Origin: CALINF01 sp039990395
GTDB lineage: Bacteria; Pseudomonadota; Gammaproteobacteria; Pseudomonadales; Halieaceae
Length of the DNA: 64,000 nt
Reading direction: 5' to 3'
Assembly: GCA_039990395.1 (NCBI GenBank)
Contig: JBDXFZ010000041.1
Coordinates: 386,144-450,143, forward strand
The notes beneath the pieces are model-generated. The model was not told the origin of the DNA and did no database searches. It worked only from the letters and a program-made list of their open reading frames with translations. Of the stretch, positions 1-8,410 are shown in pieces (the first letter of the stretch is position 1; each line of letters starts with the position of its first letter). Made by a program: the position numbers and the translations under genes.

Positions 1-104
1 ATTTTTCCATCTTTAACTGCGATATCCAGTTGCTGCGGCGGCGTGGCTGTACCGTCAAATACAGTGGCCCCGGTAATCAATGTATCCCAGGCTGAAGAGC
101 TCAT
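1..104 (-). CDS. N-terminal fragment of an amidohydrolase (D-aminoacylase-like)
   Basis: Only the first 34 codons are in the window; the gene runs off the left edge. The ATG at 102-104 on the minus strand opens MSSSAWDTLITGATVFDGT, continuing into a D-I-A-V-K-D-G-K stretch. The I-x-G-A-T-V-F-D-G-T pattern followed by the D-I-x-V-x-D-G-K strand is the N-terminal beta-sandwich opening of metal-dependent amidohydrolases such as N-acyl-D-amino-acid deacylases and dihydroorotase relatives. The metal-binding HxH lies outside the window, so substrate class cannot be decided. It is divergent from the selO-like gene, with about 110 bases between them. Confidence 0.55.
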   Translation of the reverse strand, partial: MSSSAWDTLITGATVFDGTATPPQQLDIAVKDGK

Positions 105-216
105 AGTGGTCACCCGTTTGTTGCTTTGGATTGGATAGTCTATCTTGGCCGAACATGCGTAGCGATACATGTAAAACCTCAACCCGTAAGCTTAGACCAA
201 CTAGCGACAGGAAAAC

Positions 217-1698
217 ATGGCCAACCAACACCCTATTCCGTTCAACAACACGTTCGCACGCATGCCAGAGCATTTCTTCAGCCTGCAAGCGCCCACCCCG
301 GTGTCTAAACCCGCAGTGCTGGCCGTCAACGGTGCGCTCGCAGAATCACTTGGGATAGACCCCGAGTGGCTGGGCTCTACCGAAGGTATTGCCACCGTAG
401 CCGGCAATACAGTGCCTGCTGGCGCTGAGCCGCTCGCCAGCGTTTATGCGGGCCACCAGTTCGGTAGTTACAATCCTCAATTGGGGGATGGTCGCGCAAT
501 CCTGCTGGGCGAGGTAGCCACCGCGAGCGGTCACCGCTACGACATTCAATTGAAAGGCTCCGGACCCACCCCGTATTCCCGCGGTGGCGACGGGCGCTCC
601 CCACTTGGCCCGGTGGTGCGCGAATACATTATTAGCGAAGCCATGCACGCGCTGGGCGTGCCGACAACTCGCGCGCTGGCAGCTGTGACGACAGGTGACC
701 AGGTGGTTCGCGAAAAATTTGAACCCGGCGCGATTCTGGCACGCGTGGCCAGTAGTCACATTCGTATCGGCACGTTCCAGTACTTTAGTGCGCAGAAAAA
801 TAGTGATGCGCTTAGCGCTCTGGTGGACTACACACTGGCACGCCACTTTCCAGATGCAGTTGGCACTGGCAATGATGCCCAGGCTCTGCTGCTTTGTGTC
901 ATTCAGGCGCAGGCTAAACTGATTGCCCACTGGCAATTACTCGGCTTTGTACATGGCGTAATGAACACCGACAATATGTTGCTGTGTGGAGAAACTGTTG
1001 ATTATGGCCCCTGCGCTTTCATGGAGTCGTTTCATCCGGACACTGTATTTAGCTCTATCGACCAGGGTCGGCGCTACGCCTATCGCAACCAACCCGGCAT
1101 TGCGCAATGGAACCTGGCTTGCCTTGCTCAGTCATTACTTCCGGTTTTAGCTGACACCGAGGACGCCGCCGTTGCGATCGCCCAAGACGCCGTAGACCAG
1201 TTTCCAAACCTGTTTATGGAAGCGCACAATCGCGGACTCAGCCGTAAACTGGGTTTGCTCGAGGCGACTAGCGAAGACACCGCACTAATAGAGGATCTGT
1301 TTGGCCTGATGGCCGATGCCAAAGCAGATTTCACGCTCACCTTCCGGTATCTGGCGGATCAGGCCGCACCCGATAGTGGCAGCGCCAAAGTCGGCGAGCT
1401 CTACACACCACCGCAGTCACTGACACCTTGGTTACAGCGTTGGCAAGAGCGGTTGGCGGTAGACAATGTGTCACCGGCTGACAGACAAGAATCTATGTAT
1501 CGCGCAAACCCGGTTTTCATTCCACGCAACCACCTGGTGGCACAGGCCATCAGTGCGGCAGAGAATCATAACCTCGCGCCTTTTCATGCGCTGATCGCAA
1601 GAACGGCACAACCCTTCGTCTATGATGAGGCCGATAAGCTGCTCGCTACACCCGCGCACGCAGGTGAAGAAGTACGCCAAACCTTTTGTGGAACGTAA
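217..1698 (+). CDS. selO: SelO/YdiU family protein adenylyltransferase
   Basis: A 493-residue pseudokinase-fold protein of the SelO family, which transfers AMP from ATP to Ser/Thr/Tyr of target proteins and is linked to redox homeostasis. The family signature is complete: GHQFGSYNPQLGDGRA near residue 79, the ATP-binding Lys113 in QLKGSGPTPYSRGGDGRSP, the arginine-rich loop that follows, and HGVMNTDNM with Asp252/Asn253 plus Asp262 in VDYGPCAF for metal binding and catalysis. The protein ends ...TFCGT, with Cys as the third residue from the end, where vertebrate SelO carries selenocysteine. The ATG at 217 follows an AGGA-like stretch (gcgacaggaaaac). Length fits bacterial SelO (about 480-500). 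Confidence 0.95.
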   Translation: MANQHPIPFNNTFARMPEHFFSLQAPTPVSKPAVLAVNGALAESLGIDPEWLGSTEGIATVAGNTVPAGAEPLASVYAGHQFGSYNPQLGDGRAILLGEVATASGHRYDIQLKGSGPTPYSRGGDGRSPLGPVVREYIISEAMHALGVPTTRALAAVTTGDQVVREKFEPGAILARVASSHIRIGTFQYFSAQKNSDALSALVDYTLARHFPDAVGTGNDAQALLLCVIQAQAKLIAHWQLLGFVHGVMNTDNMLLCGETVDYGPCAFMESFHPDTVFSSIDQGRRYAYRNQPGIAQWNLACLAQSLLPVLADTEDAAVAIAQDAVDQFPNLFMEAHNRGLSRKLGLLEATSEDTALIEDLFGLMADAKADFTLTFRYLADQAAPDSGSAKVGELYTPPQSLTPWLQRWQERLAVDNVSPADRQESMYRANPVFIPRNHLVAQAISAAENHNLAPFHALIARTAQPFVYDEADKLLATPAHAGEEVRQTFCGT

Positions 1699-1740
1699 TT
1701 TCAGTTCTGCTATGGTTGTCCCTTATCTCAGGGGGTAGAG

Positions 1741-4008
1741 ATGAGCCTGTTCGAAGAACTTAGAAGGCGAAACGTCTTTCGCGTAGCGGTAGCTTACGTC
1801 GTGACTGCATGGCTACTCATGCAGTTTGCCGATCTTGTACTCGACAATATCGGTGCACCTGCCTGGGTTATGCAAACCACATTGTTACTGCTCGCCATCG
1901 GATTTCCGGTGGCGGTTTTGCTGGCCTGGGCATTTGAGATAACCCCAGAGGGCATCAAACGCGAGCGGGATGTTGATCGCAGCCAGTCGATTACCTACAG
2001 CACAGGCAGGAAACTCGACTTCACGATAATTGCGCTTCTTCTAGGTGTGGCGGTTTACTTTATTTGGGAGGCTCGTTTCGCGGATCAAGTCACTGAGCAA
2101 CCTTTAGAAACAGCCGCCTCGCCAGTTAAGAGCAACAGCTCCACAACATCATCAAGCTCCGAAAGCGCACAGTCTCCAGTGGTCGATGATACGTCTATCG
2201 CTGTACTGCCTTTTGTCAATCTGTCTTCGGATCCAGAGCAGGAATTCTTTTCCGACGGAATTTCAGAAGAACTACTCAACGTGCTGGCCCAAATTCCAGA
2301 TTTGAGAGTGGCTGCGCGCACATCATCTTTCCAGTTTAAGGGTGATAACCGTGACATCAGCGAGATCGCGAAACTCCTGAAAGTGAACCACGTGCTGGAA
2401 GGCTCTGTGCGTAAGTCAGGAACACGCCTGCGCATCACAGCGCAGTTGATTGAAGCTGACAACGGCTATCACTTGTGGTCGGAGACTTATGATCGCGAGC
2501 TGGAAGACATCTTTGCAATACAGGACGACATTTCGGCGGCTATCGGTGACGCACTAGTGGCGCAGCTGGAGCTTAATGGCGCACCCGGTCAGTCAGCTCC
2601 GCGCGTATCGGAAGCCGCCAATCCTGCCGCCTATGAGGCCTACTTACACGGTCGCCACCTCATCAATCAGCGCGGCAACAGGGCCATTACAGAGGCAGTG
2701 CATCATTTGGAAAGAGCACTTCGACTTGATCCAAGCTATGCGCCAGCACACGCCCAGCTTGCCATCGCGTATTCTCTCTTAAGCGATAGCGCTAGCTCTT
2801 ACGGTGACCTCACGACCATCGAGGTTAATGCCAAAGCGCAACCACATATTGATAGGGCAATGGAGCTAAATCCCAATTTACCAGAGCTTTGGGGCGCTAA
2901 GGCACAGCTAGCCGGCGTCAATGAGGATGGCGAAAATGCGTTGCTGTTTACCGAGCGTGCGCTTGAGTTAAACCCCGTGTACGTGGACGCACTCAACTGG
3001 CGTTTCAACACAGCAAACTCTTTGGGTATGTTTTCAATATCCGAAGAGTCCATACGCAAGCTCATCGAAGTCGACCCCTATTCTATTGTGGGTCGATTAA
3101 ACTATATCTCCAATATACTGGTGATAGAGGATATCGATGCCGCCGAGCGTATGGCGAATGAAGTTGTAGAAGTGAATAAGTGGGCAGGCTATATCGCAAA
3201 ATCTTTCGTTGAACAGACGAAAAACAATATGGCCTCCGCCACGAGATGGGCACTGCTGGCGTATGCAGAAGACCCTCTTGATCGATTTTCAAACGAGGCG
3301 CTGGTTTATCTGTTGGGAACTACCGGGCTTTTCGATGAAGCAGTGCGAATTTCTGCTAACTCGCAAGTCGCAGCCCACTATGCCGCCGCTAAATTCCTGG
3401 AAGCCGCAATATTGTCTGAGACCGCCCTGCAATCAGACCCGGATGATATGGAACTACAGTTAGATACTGCCGGTTACTTTTATGCTGCAAAGCGCCCCGA
3501 GCGGGCGAAAGAACTCTACGAAATCGCTTTCGCGGCGCTTGAAGATAAACCTGTCATCGACTCCGCACAACGCATGTCAACAAATCTGTTCTTCGCACAG
3601 CTTTTAGAGAATTCGGGAGAGATTGAACGCGCAAACCGAATTGTGGATAACACTGCGGCACTATTAGAATCCGCGAAGGGTACTGTGGCGGAGCATGGAT
3701 CTAATGGCTACTTCGACAGGGCATTGGTGAGTATTTTCCGGGGAGAAGAAGAAGAAGCTATCCATTTGTTTAAGAAGTCGCTCGAAACTTATGTCAACCT
3801 GGTTTCATTCGAACTACCCATATTTGATGGGTTAAGAGGCAACCCTGAATTTCAGAGGCTACAAGCGCAAACCAAACTGGCGGTTGAACAACAACGCGTT
3901 CTGACAATTGACCTGATCTGCAACGACAACCCGATACCGGATGCCTGGCTCCCCCTTCCCAGCACCTGCCAATCATCCGTTGCTATCAATGACGTTGCGG
4001 GTAGCTAG
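1741..4008 (+). CDS. Membrane-anchored TolB-N-like/TPR protein
   Basis: A 755-residue protein starting 42 bases after selO with a strong AGGGGG ribosome site. The N-terminus (MSLFEELRRRNVFRVAVAY) and two hydrophobic segments at about 15-35 and 45-65, with a third at 95-110, anchor it in the inner membrane. Residues about 150-280 form the TolB-N/FlgO-like domain seen in adenylate-cyclase-associated and CadC-like proteins (SIAVLPFVNLSSDPEQEFFS, then DGISEELLNVLAQ and VLEGSVRKSG). The rest is a series of tetratricopeptide repeats to about residue 700. No catalytic domain or DNA-binding domain is visible, so a scaffolding or signalling role is an inference. Confidence 0.75.
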   Translation: MSLFEELRRRNVFRVAVAYVVTAWLLMQFADLVLDNIGAPAWVMQTTLLLLAIGFPVAVLLAWAFEITPEGIKRERDVDRSQSITYSTGRKLDFTIIALLLGVAVYFIWEARFADQVTEQPLETAASPVKSNSSTTSSSSESAQSPVVDDTSIAVLPFVNLSSDPEQEFFSDGISEELLNVLAQIPDLRVAARTSSFQFKGDNRDISEIAKLLKVNHVLEGSVRKSGTRLRITAQLIEADNGYHLWSETYDRELEDIFAIQDDISAAIGDALVAQLELNGAPGQSAPRVSEAANPAAYEAYLHGRHLINQRGNRAITEAVHHLERALRLDPSYAPAHAQLAIAYSLLSDSASSYGDLTTIEVNAKAQPHIDRAMELNPNLPELWGAKAQLAGVNEDGENALLFTERALELNPVYVDALNWRFNTANSLGMFSISEESIRKLIEVDPYSIVGRLNYISNILVIEDIDAAERMANEVVEVNKWAGYIAKSFVEQTKNNMASATRWALLAYAEDPLDRFSNEALVYLLGTTGLFDEAVRISANSQVAAHYAAAKFLEAAILSETALQSDPDDMELQLDTAGYFYAAKRPERAKELYEIAFAALEDKPVIDSAQRMSTNLFFAQLLENSGEIERANRIVDNTAALLESAKGTVAEHGSNGYFDRALVSIFRGEEEEAIHLFKKSLETYVNLVSFELPIFDGLRGNPEFQRLQAQTKLAVEQQRVLTIDLICNDNPIPDAWLPLPSTCQSSVAINDVAGS

Positions 4009-4023
4009 TTACCCACACCGTAA

Positions 4024-4341
4024 TTAGCTAAGCAATAGCTTCATTAAGCCGAACACCAGCAACCCAAGGGCTATGGTTAGAAAGAGGTGTCGCGTGACCA
4101 GCGCGGTGACAAACGCGGCTACGGCCGCAATTGCATGAGCATTGGTTAAAGTTAGATCGAGCTCGCCCCCACGTATCAACGTGGTCTGGGCAATGATGGC
4201 TGTTAGCACGGCCACCGGCACAAAATCGAGACCGCGTTCCAGCATGGCAGGTAACTGTACCCTGCCCGCGAGTGCAAACGGCAGATAACGTGGCACAAAG
4301 GTAACCAATGCCATAAGTGCTATCAGTAGCCAATCATTCAT
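4024..4341 (-). CDS. azlD: AzlD family branched-chain amino acid transport protein
   Basis: A small 105-residue membrane protein with about four hydrophobic helices; it matches the AzlD pattern of a short partner for AzlC (MNDWLLIALMALVTFVPRYL, then a VPVAVLTAIIA segment). Together AzlC and AzlD export branched-chain amino acids or analogues. I chose the ATG at 4341 rather than an upstream in-frame codon at 4359 because it overlaps the azlC stop by 8 bases, the usual coupled arrangement. It is convergent with the TPR gene, 15 bases away. Confidence 0.85.
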   Translation of the reverse strand: MNDWLLIALMALVTFVPRYLPFALAGRVQLPAMLERGLDFVPVAVLTAIIAQTTLIRGGELDLTLTNAHAIAAVAAFVTALVTRHLFLTIALGLLVFGLMKLLLS

Positions 4342-5047
4342 CGGGCAGCTCCTGCGCACTCTCTGGCCTGCTCATCCACAGCCCCACAGCAATAGCCATC
4401 AGGGAAGAGAACAGCAACCCCGACTGATGCGGCCAGCTATGGGTAAGCAGTGCGGAGACAAAGGCAACAGCCGCGCAGCCCCAATCGGCACGACGCTTGA
4501 GCGATGGCACTACGATACCGATGAAAGCCACAACCATTGCAACATCTAAGCCCCAGTCTGCCAGGCCCGGAATACGCTCGCCGAGCGTATAGCCCAGCAC
4601 GGTTGATATCTGCCAAAAGCAGTACATAAACCCGGCAGAGCCTGCGTAAAACCAGCGTAAGCCTGGCTCACCCGGATGGCGGTTATTGCGGTCAGTGACT
4701 GCTGCAAAGGTTTCATCCGTCAGGAAGAACGCCAATGCAGCGCGCAATGGCTGCGGCCAATGCTCTACATGGTGCATAAGATTGGCTGAGTACAGCATCT
4801 GGCGGAGATTCACTACAAATACCGTAAGTACAATCACCGGTAGAATAGCGGCGCTGGCTATTAGCGTGACCGCGATAAACTGCGAGGAACCAGCAAATAC
4901 CAGCGAGGACATACCTACCGACACAGCAAACGATAGGCCGCTGGCGTGTGCCATCGCGCCAAACACGATGCCAAATGGAAAGGCCGCCACCACCAATGGC
5001 AGCGTTTCCAGAGCACCTAGCCACATCTGTTTCGCGGGAGCGTGCAT
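4334..5047 (-). CDS. azlC: AzlC family ABC-independent amino acid exporter, large subunit
   Basis: A 237-residue polytopic membrane protein. Family marks are the FPFGIVFGAMAHASGL opening, FAGSSQFIAVTLI, and the FVVNLRQMLYSANL loop followed by FFLTDETFAAV. AzlC is the large subunit of the AzlCD exporter for branched-chain amino acids. It overlaps azlD by 8 bases, so the two are translationally coupled. Upstream it is divergent from the dihydroorotate dehydrogenase fusion, sharing a 157-base intergenic region. Confidence 0.9.
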   Translation of the reverse strand: MHAPAKQMWLGALETLPLVVAAFPFGIVFGAMAHASGLSFAVSVGMSSLVFAGSSQFIAVTLIASAAILPVIVLTVFVVNLRQMLYSANLMHHVEHWPQPLRAALAFFLTDETFAAVTDRNNRHPGEPGLRWFYAGSAGFMYCFWQISTVLGYTLGERIPGLADWGLDVAMVVAFIGIVVPSLKRRADWGCAAVAFVSALLTHSWPHQSGLLFSSLMAIAVGLWMSRPESAQELPDE

Positions 5048-5204
5048 AGTAAAAGCGATCTCCGGTGGCAGGGAGGAAGGGCCGAGCAGACACTAGCGGT
5101 CATGCAATGCCAGAACGATAAGCTCAGGCGGCAATTGTAGACCACCTAACAACGCCAGTATAATTGCCGCCACCCAGAATGCCGGCCCACCGCCAACCTA
5201 GAGC

Positions 5205-6830
5205 GTGCAATTGACTACAGAATTCTTTGGTAAGACCCTCTCCGGCCCGTTTACCGTGCCCTCAGGCATCGTGACGACAGCCACCTCCATCATTCAGTAC
5301 TTCTTTGATCACGTTCCGCAGGTAGGCGTGCTCACCACCAAGAGTATCGGCCTGGAGCCAAAGCTTGGCTATCGGGAGCCTGTGCTGAGCCAGTACGCTC
5401 CAGGGTGCTTTGTTAACGCCGTGGGGCTCACCAATCCGGGTGCAGAGGCATCGCTGGAACTAATGTCTGCCCTGAATGTGCCCGATGACCGTTTCCTCCT
5501 GACCTCCATTTTCGGCGGCAGCGTGGAAGAGTTTGTCGCCGTGGCGCAAATTCTGGCACCGGTTTCCGACGGTATCGAACTCAATCTGTCCTGCCCACAC
5601 GCCAAAGGCTATGGCATGGCGATGGGACAAGACCCAAAACTGGTTGCCGAGATAATCGCGGCGGTGAAGGCTGTCGTGAACATCCCGGTAATACCCAAGC
5701 TGACACCCAATACGCCCGATATAGGTGAAATTGCTCGAGCTGCCGCCGATGCAGGTGCAGATGCCTTGTGCGCGATCAATACCGTTGGTCCCGGTTACAC
5801 CTCCGCACACGGCCAACCGGTGTTAAGCAATGGCTCCGGCGGCATGTCGGGCAAAGGTGTACTGCCGATTGGCTTAAAGTGCGTCAAGGAAATGGCCGAA
5901 GTCTGTGACCTGCCGATTATCGGCTGTGGCGGCGTCAGCAGCGCCGCAGATGTCAGAGCCTTTTTCGATGCCGGTGCAGCCGTAGTTGGTGTCGGCTCTT
6001 CGTTAATCGGCATGACCACCGATGAAATAGCGGATTACTTCCAGGTGCTGGAAGCCGATCTGGAGAACCACAGCAACCGCGCCGAGAAGCAAGTTCAGTA
6101 CGATGTGGATATGGACTTCCGCCCTGTAACACTGGTGGACAATCACCGCGTGTGCGAGGACATCACGATCCTCACTTTCGACCGGAAAGTGAACGTGCAG
6201 GCGGGAGAGTTTATCTTCCTGTGGTTACCCGGCATTGGCGAAAAACCATTCTCGGCGCTTACCGACGACCCCTTCTCACTGGTCGTGATCGACGTGGGCG
6301 AATTCACCCACGCACTGATGGACTTACCAGTGGGCACCGAAGCGTATGTGCGCGGCCCACACGGCATCCCCGTTGATCCGGGTGAAGGCAAAAAAGTCAT
6401 GGCTGTGGCCGGCGGCACAGGTCTTGCCGCGGTATACCAGATTGCTCGTGACTGGGGTAACGCGGAGGTCTTCACTGGCGCGCGCACGGCGCAACGACTG
6501 TATTTTCTCGAGGAGTGTCAGAAGATTGCCAAGGTGCATGTGGCCACCGACGACGGCAGCGCAGGCTTCCAGGGCTTTGTGACGCAGCTATTGCGAGATC
6601 GCCTACAAAACATGTCGGCCGACGAACTCAAGGACCTGGTGTTTTACAACTGCGGGCCGGAGCCTATGGTTCACGCCGCCATCGCAGTACAGCGCGAGTT
6701 CTGCAGTGACGAGCAGATTTTTAGTGCGATTGATTACATGACCAAGTGCGGCGTGGGTATCTGCGGCGCATGTGCCGCCCCTAATGGTCAACGCCTGTGC
6801 GTAGACGGTCCGTTCCTTCAGGCCGGCTGA
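5205..6830 (+). CDS. Single-chain dihydroorotate dehydrogenase (class 1B PyrD fused to PyrK-like subunit)
   Basis: A 541-residue fusion opened by a GTG codon. Residues 1 to about 305 are a class 1 dihydroorotate dehydrogenase barrel: FGKTLSGPFTVPSG for FMN, NAVGLTNPG, the catalytic cysteine in ELNLSCPHAKG, IPVIPKLTPN, and IIGCGGVSSAADV for FMN phosphate. Residues about 310-541 are a ferredoxin-reductase module of the PyrK type: FAD-binding region, RGPHGIPV, AGGTGLAAVY for NAD(P), and a C-terminal cysteine cluster C-x4-C-x2-C-x8-C (KCGVGICGACAAPNGQRLC). In most bacteria PyrD and PyrK are separate proteins using NAD+. A terminator follows at 6845-6863. The relative dihydrothymine or dihydrouracil dehydrogenases are an alternative. 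Confidence 0.85.
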   Translation: MQLTTEFFGKTLSGPFTVPSGIVTTATSIIQYFFDHVPQVGVLTTKSIGLEPKLGYREPVLSQYAPGCFVNAVGLTNPGAEASLELMSALNVPDDRFLLTSIFGGSVEEFVAVAQILAPVSDGIELNLSCPHAKGYGMAMGQDPKLVAEIIAAVKAVVNIPVIPKLTPNTPDIGEIARAAADAGADALCAINTVGPGYTSAHGQPVLSNGSGGMSGKGVLPIGLKCVKEMAEVCDLPIIGCGGVSSAADVRAFFDAGAAVVGVGSSLIGMTTDEIADYFQVLEADLENHSNRAEKQVQYDVDMDFRPVTLVDNHRVCEDITILTFDRKVNVQAGEFIFLWLPGIGEKPFSALTDDPFSLVVIDVGEFTHALMDLPVGTEAYVRGPHGIPVDPGEGKKVMAVAGGTGLAAVYQIARDWGNAEVFTGARTAQRLYFLEECQKIAKVHVATDDGSAGFQGFVTQLLRDRLQNMSADELKDLVFYNCGPEPMVHAAIAVQREFCSDEQIFSAIDYMTKCGVGICGACAAPNGQRLCVDGPFLQAG

Positions 6831-6839
6831 ACCTCCAAC

Positions 6840-6869
6840 AAAAAGGCCGGCATAAAGCCGGCCAATTTT
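6840..6869. terminator. Bidirectional rho-independent terminator
   Basis: A 7-bp perfect stem GGCCGGC (6845-6851) / GCCGGCC (6857-6863) with loop ATAAA, flanked by AAAA on the left and AATTTT on the right. It sits between the convergent pyrD-pyrK fusion and the carotenoid oxygenase and can serve both. Confidence 0.85.
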
Positions 6870-6882
6870 CACCAGTAAGCGC

Positions 6883-8217
6883 TTACCCTGCAGACCAGTT
6901 TCCGTGGAACCCAAACGGTACGCGCCTGGGCAGATGTACGGTAGCAATGGGGCCGCTCTCAAAGTCCTGAGCTTCAATTACCACGACATCACTCTTGTCG
7001 GTCGTCTTATCGTAAACATACGCCAGCACCCAACCATCGTCTTCAGCAGCATCGGCTGAGCGTGGTACGAATACCGGCTCCATGAATACCCTGTGGTCAC
7101 CTTCGTTGTGCAGATAACTACTGCCGGTATGCAGGTCGTGCTTTTTGATACCACCCAGTGACACATCCGCGCCCAATCCCGCGGTGTAGCCAAAGCGGTA
7201 GGGTTTGCCGGTTAGGCGTTCATCAAGACGCGGAAACTCCTGGGACATATCGTCGAGCCGCTGTTCGTGCACGCGAGTGACCTTGGGATCTATCGTCCAG
7301 CGATCCAGGGTGGATACGCCCTCACCCGGGCCCAGCCGATCCTGATCAAACATCTTGTGATGACGAATCACGTCCAATACCACCCTACCCTGCTCGTCCT
7401 CATAGCCATTCATGGGGTGGAACACGTAGCACGGTTCTACTTCGTGCCAGGTAACATCCTCTGCACCACCTTCGCGCGGCAGCAATCCTACTCGGGCGCC
7501 ATATTCCGGATGCCATTTGTAGGGTAATCCGTAGCCCGCTTCTGCCACTTCAAAATCGAGAATGACAGGGAGGTCCAGCAGGATGAAGTAATTCTTGGTA
7601 ATCATGCAGTCGTGCACCATGGGCTGCCCCGGGACAGGGACATCCACCGTTTTGCGAACCCGATTGTCCGTACCAATCACCACATACTGAATATGGTTCC
7701 ATAGTGGCGAATAGACCGCGCTATGCAGCTCACCAGTGTCTGGGTCCAAATGAGGGTGCGCCGACAGGCCACCGGGCAAGGTTCCACTAAAATCGCAGCG
7801 CTCGACGGTTTCCAATTCGTAGTCCAACTCTACCGGCAGGTTCCCGGCCTCCACTAGTGCAAGGGTCTTGCCTTCATGAGACATAATATTGGTATTGGCG
7901 ATCCCTTCGCCCAGTTGCAATGCGCCAACCGGACCTGGCACCGGGGGCCAATCCTTCGCGGCGACCACTTTGTCATCTCTCACGTAGCGACTGCGAAACC
8001 ACTCAGCCTTGCCGTCGCGCAGCCGCAGGCCATGCGCCATACCGCTGCCAAGAAACCAGTGGTGACTCTTGGGATCAGCCTCTAGAGGGTTAGGCCCTAT
8101 GCGCAAAAAGCGGCCATCCAGCTCTGTGGGCAGCTCTCCTGTGACTTTCAGGTCAAACGCGGTTAGCTCATCTTCAACGGGGGCAAAGTTGCCTTCCAGA
8201 TAGGGGTTGGTGCTCAT
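6883..8217 (-). CDS. Carotenoid oxygenase (RPE65/CCD family)
   Basis: A 444-residue seven-bladed propeller Fe(II) oxygenase that cleaves carotenoid, apocarotenoid or stilbene double bonds. The four iron-binding histidines are all present: His154 (LSAHPHLD), His202 (MVHDCMIT), His267 (YVFHPMNGYED) and His438 (PFGFHGNW). The start is the ATG at 8217 with a GGAG site 7 bases upstream; an in-frame extension to 8316 lacks a ribosome site. It ends 53 bases from the pyrD-pyrK fusion and about 1.5 kb from the proteorhodopsin gene. A second family member is at 38732-40258. Whether it makes retinal cannot be told from sequence; lignostilbene-type or apocarotenoid cleavage are alternatives. Confidence 0.92.
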   Translation of the reverse strand: MSTNPYLEGNFAPVEDELTAFDLKVTGELPTELDGRFLRIGPNPLEADPKSHHWFLGSGMAHGLRLRDGKAEWFRSRYVRDDKVVAAKDWPPVPGPVGALQLGEGIANTNIMSHEGKTLALVEAGNLPVELDYELETVERCDFSGTLPGGLSAHPHLDPDTGELHSAVYSPLWNHIQYVVIGTDNRVRKTVDVPVPGQPMVHDCMITKNYFILLDLPVILDFEVAEAGYGLPYKWHPEYGARVGLLPREGGAEDVTWHEVEPCYVFHPMNGYEDEQGRVVLDVIRHHKMFDQDRLGPGEGVSTLDRWTIDPKVTRVHEQRLDDMSQEFPRLDERLTGKPYRFGYTAGLGADVSLGGIKKHDLHTGSSYLHNEGDHRVFMEPVFVPRSADAAEDDGWVLAYVYDKTTDKSDVVVIEAQDFESGPIATVHLPRRVPFGFHGNWSAG

Positions 8218-8410
8218 CAGATTCTCCAGTGACTGCAACAATAACTGGCTGAGTCTAGCAGTAACCACAGAATCTTCCATCGCCTGAGCCGCTCGAATCT
8301 TCACACCCCTGCACAATCTCCGAACACAGTTTCGCTTGGGTAAGACTCTTTGCTAAGCTCTTCAACCCTAAATGCGAATGACAACTGAAACCAAACCAAG
8401 CAGGCACACT

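Noticed and set aside
346..936. 196-residue minus-strand frame
   Set aside because: Complementary to the conserved core of selO, which has all family motifs.
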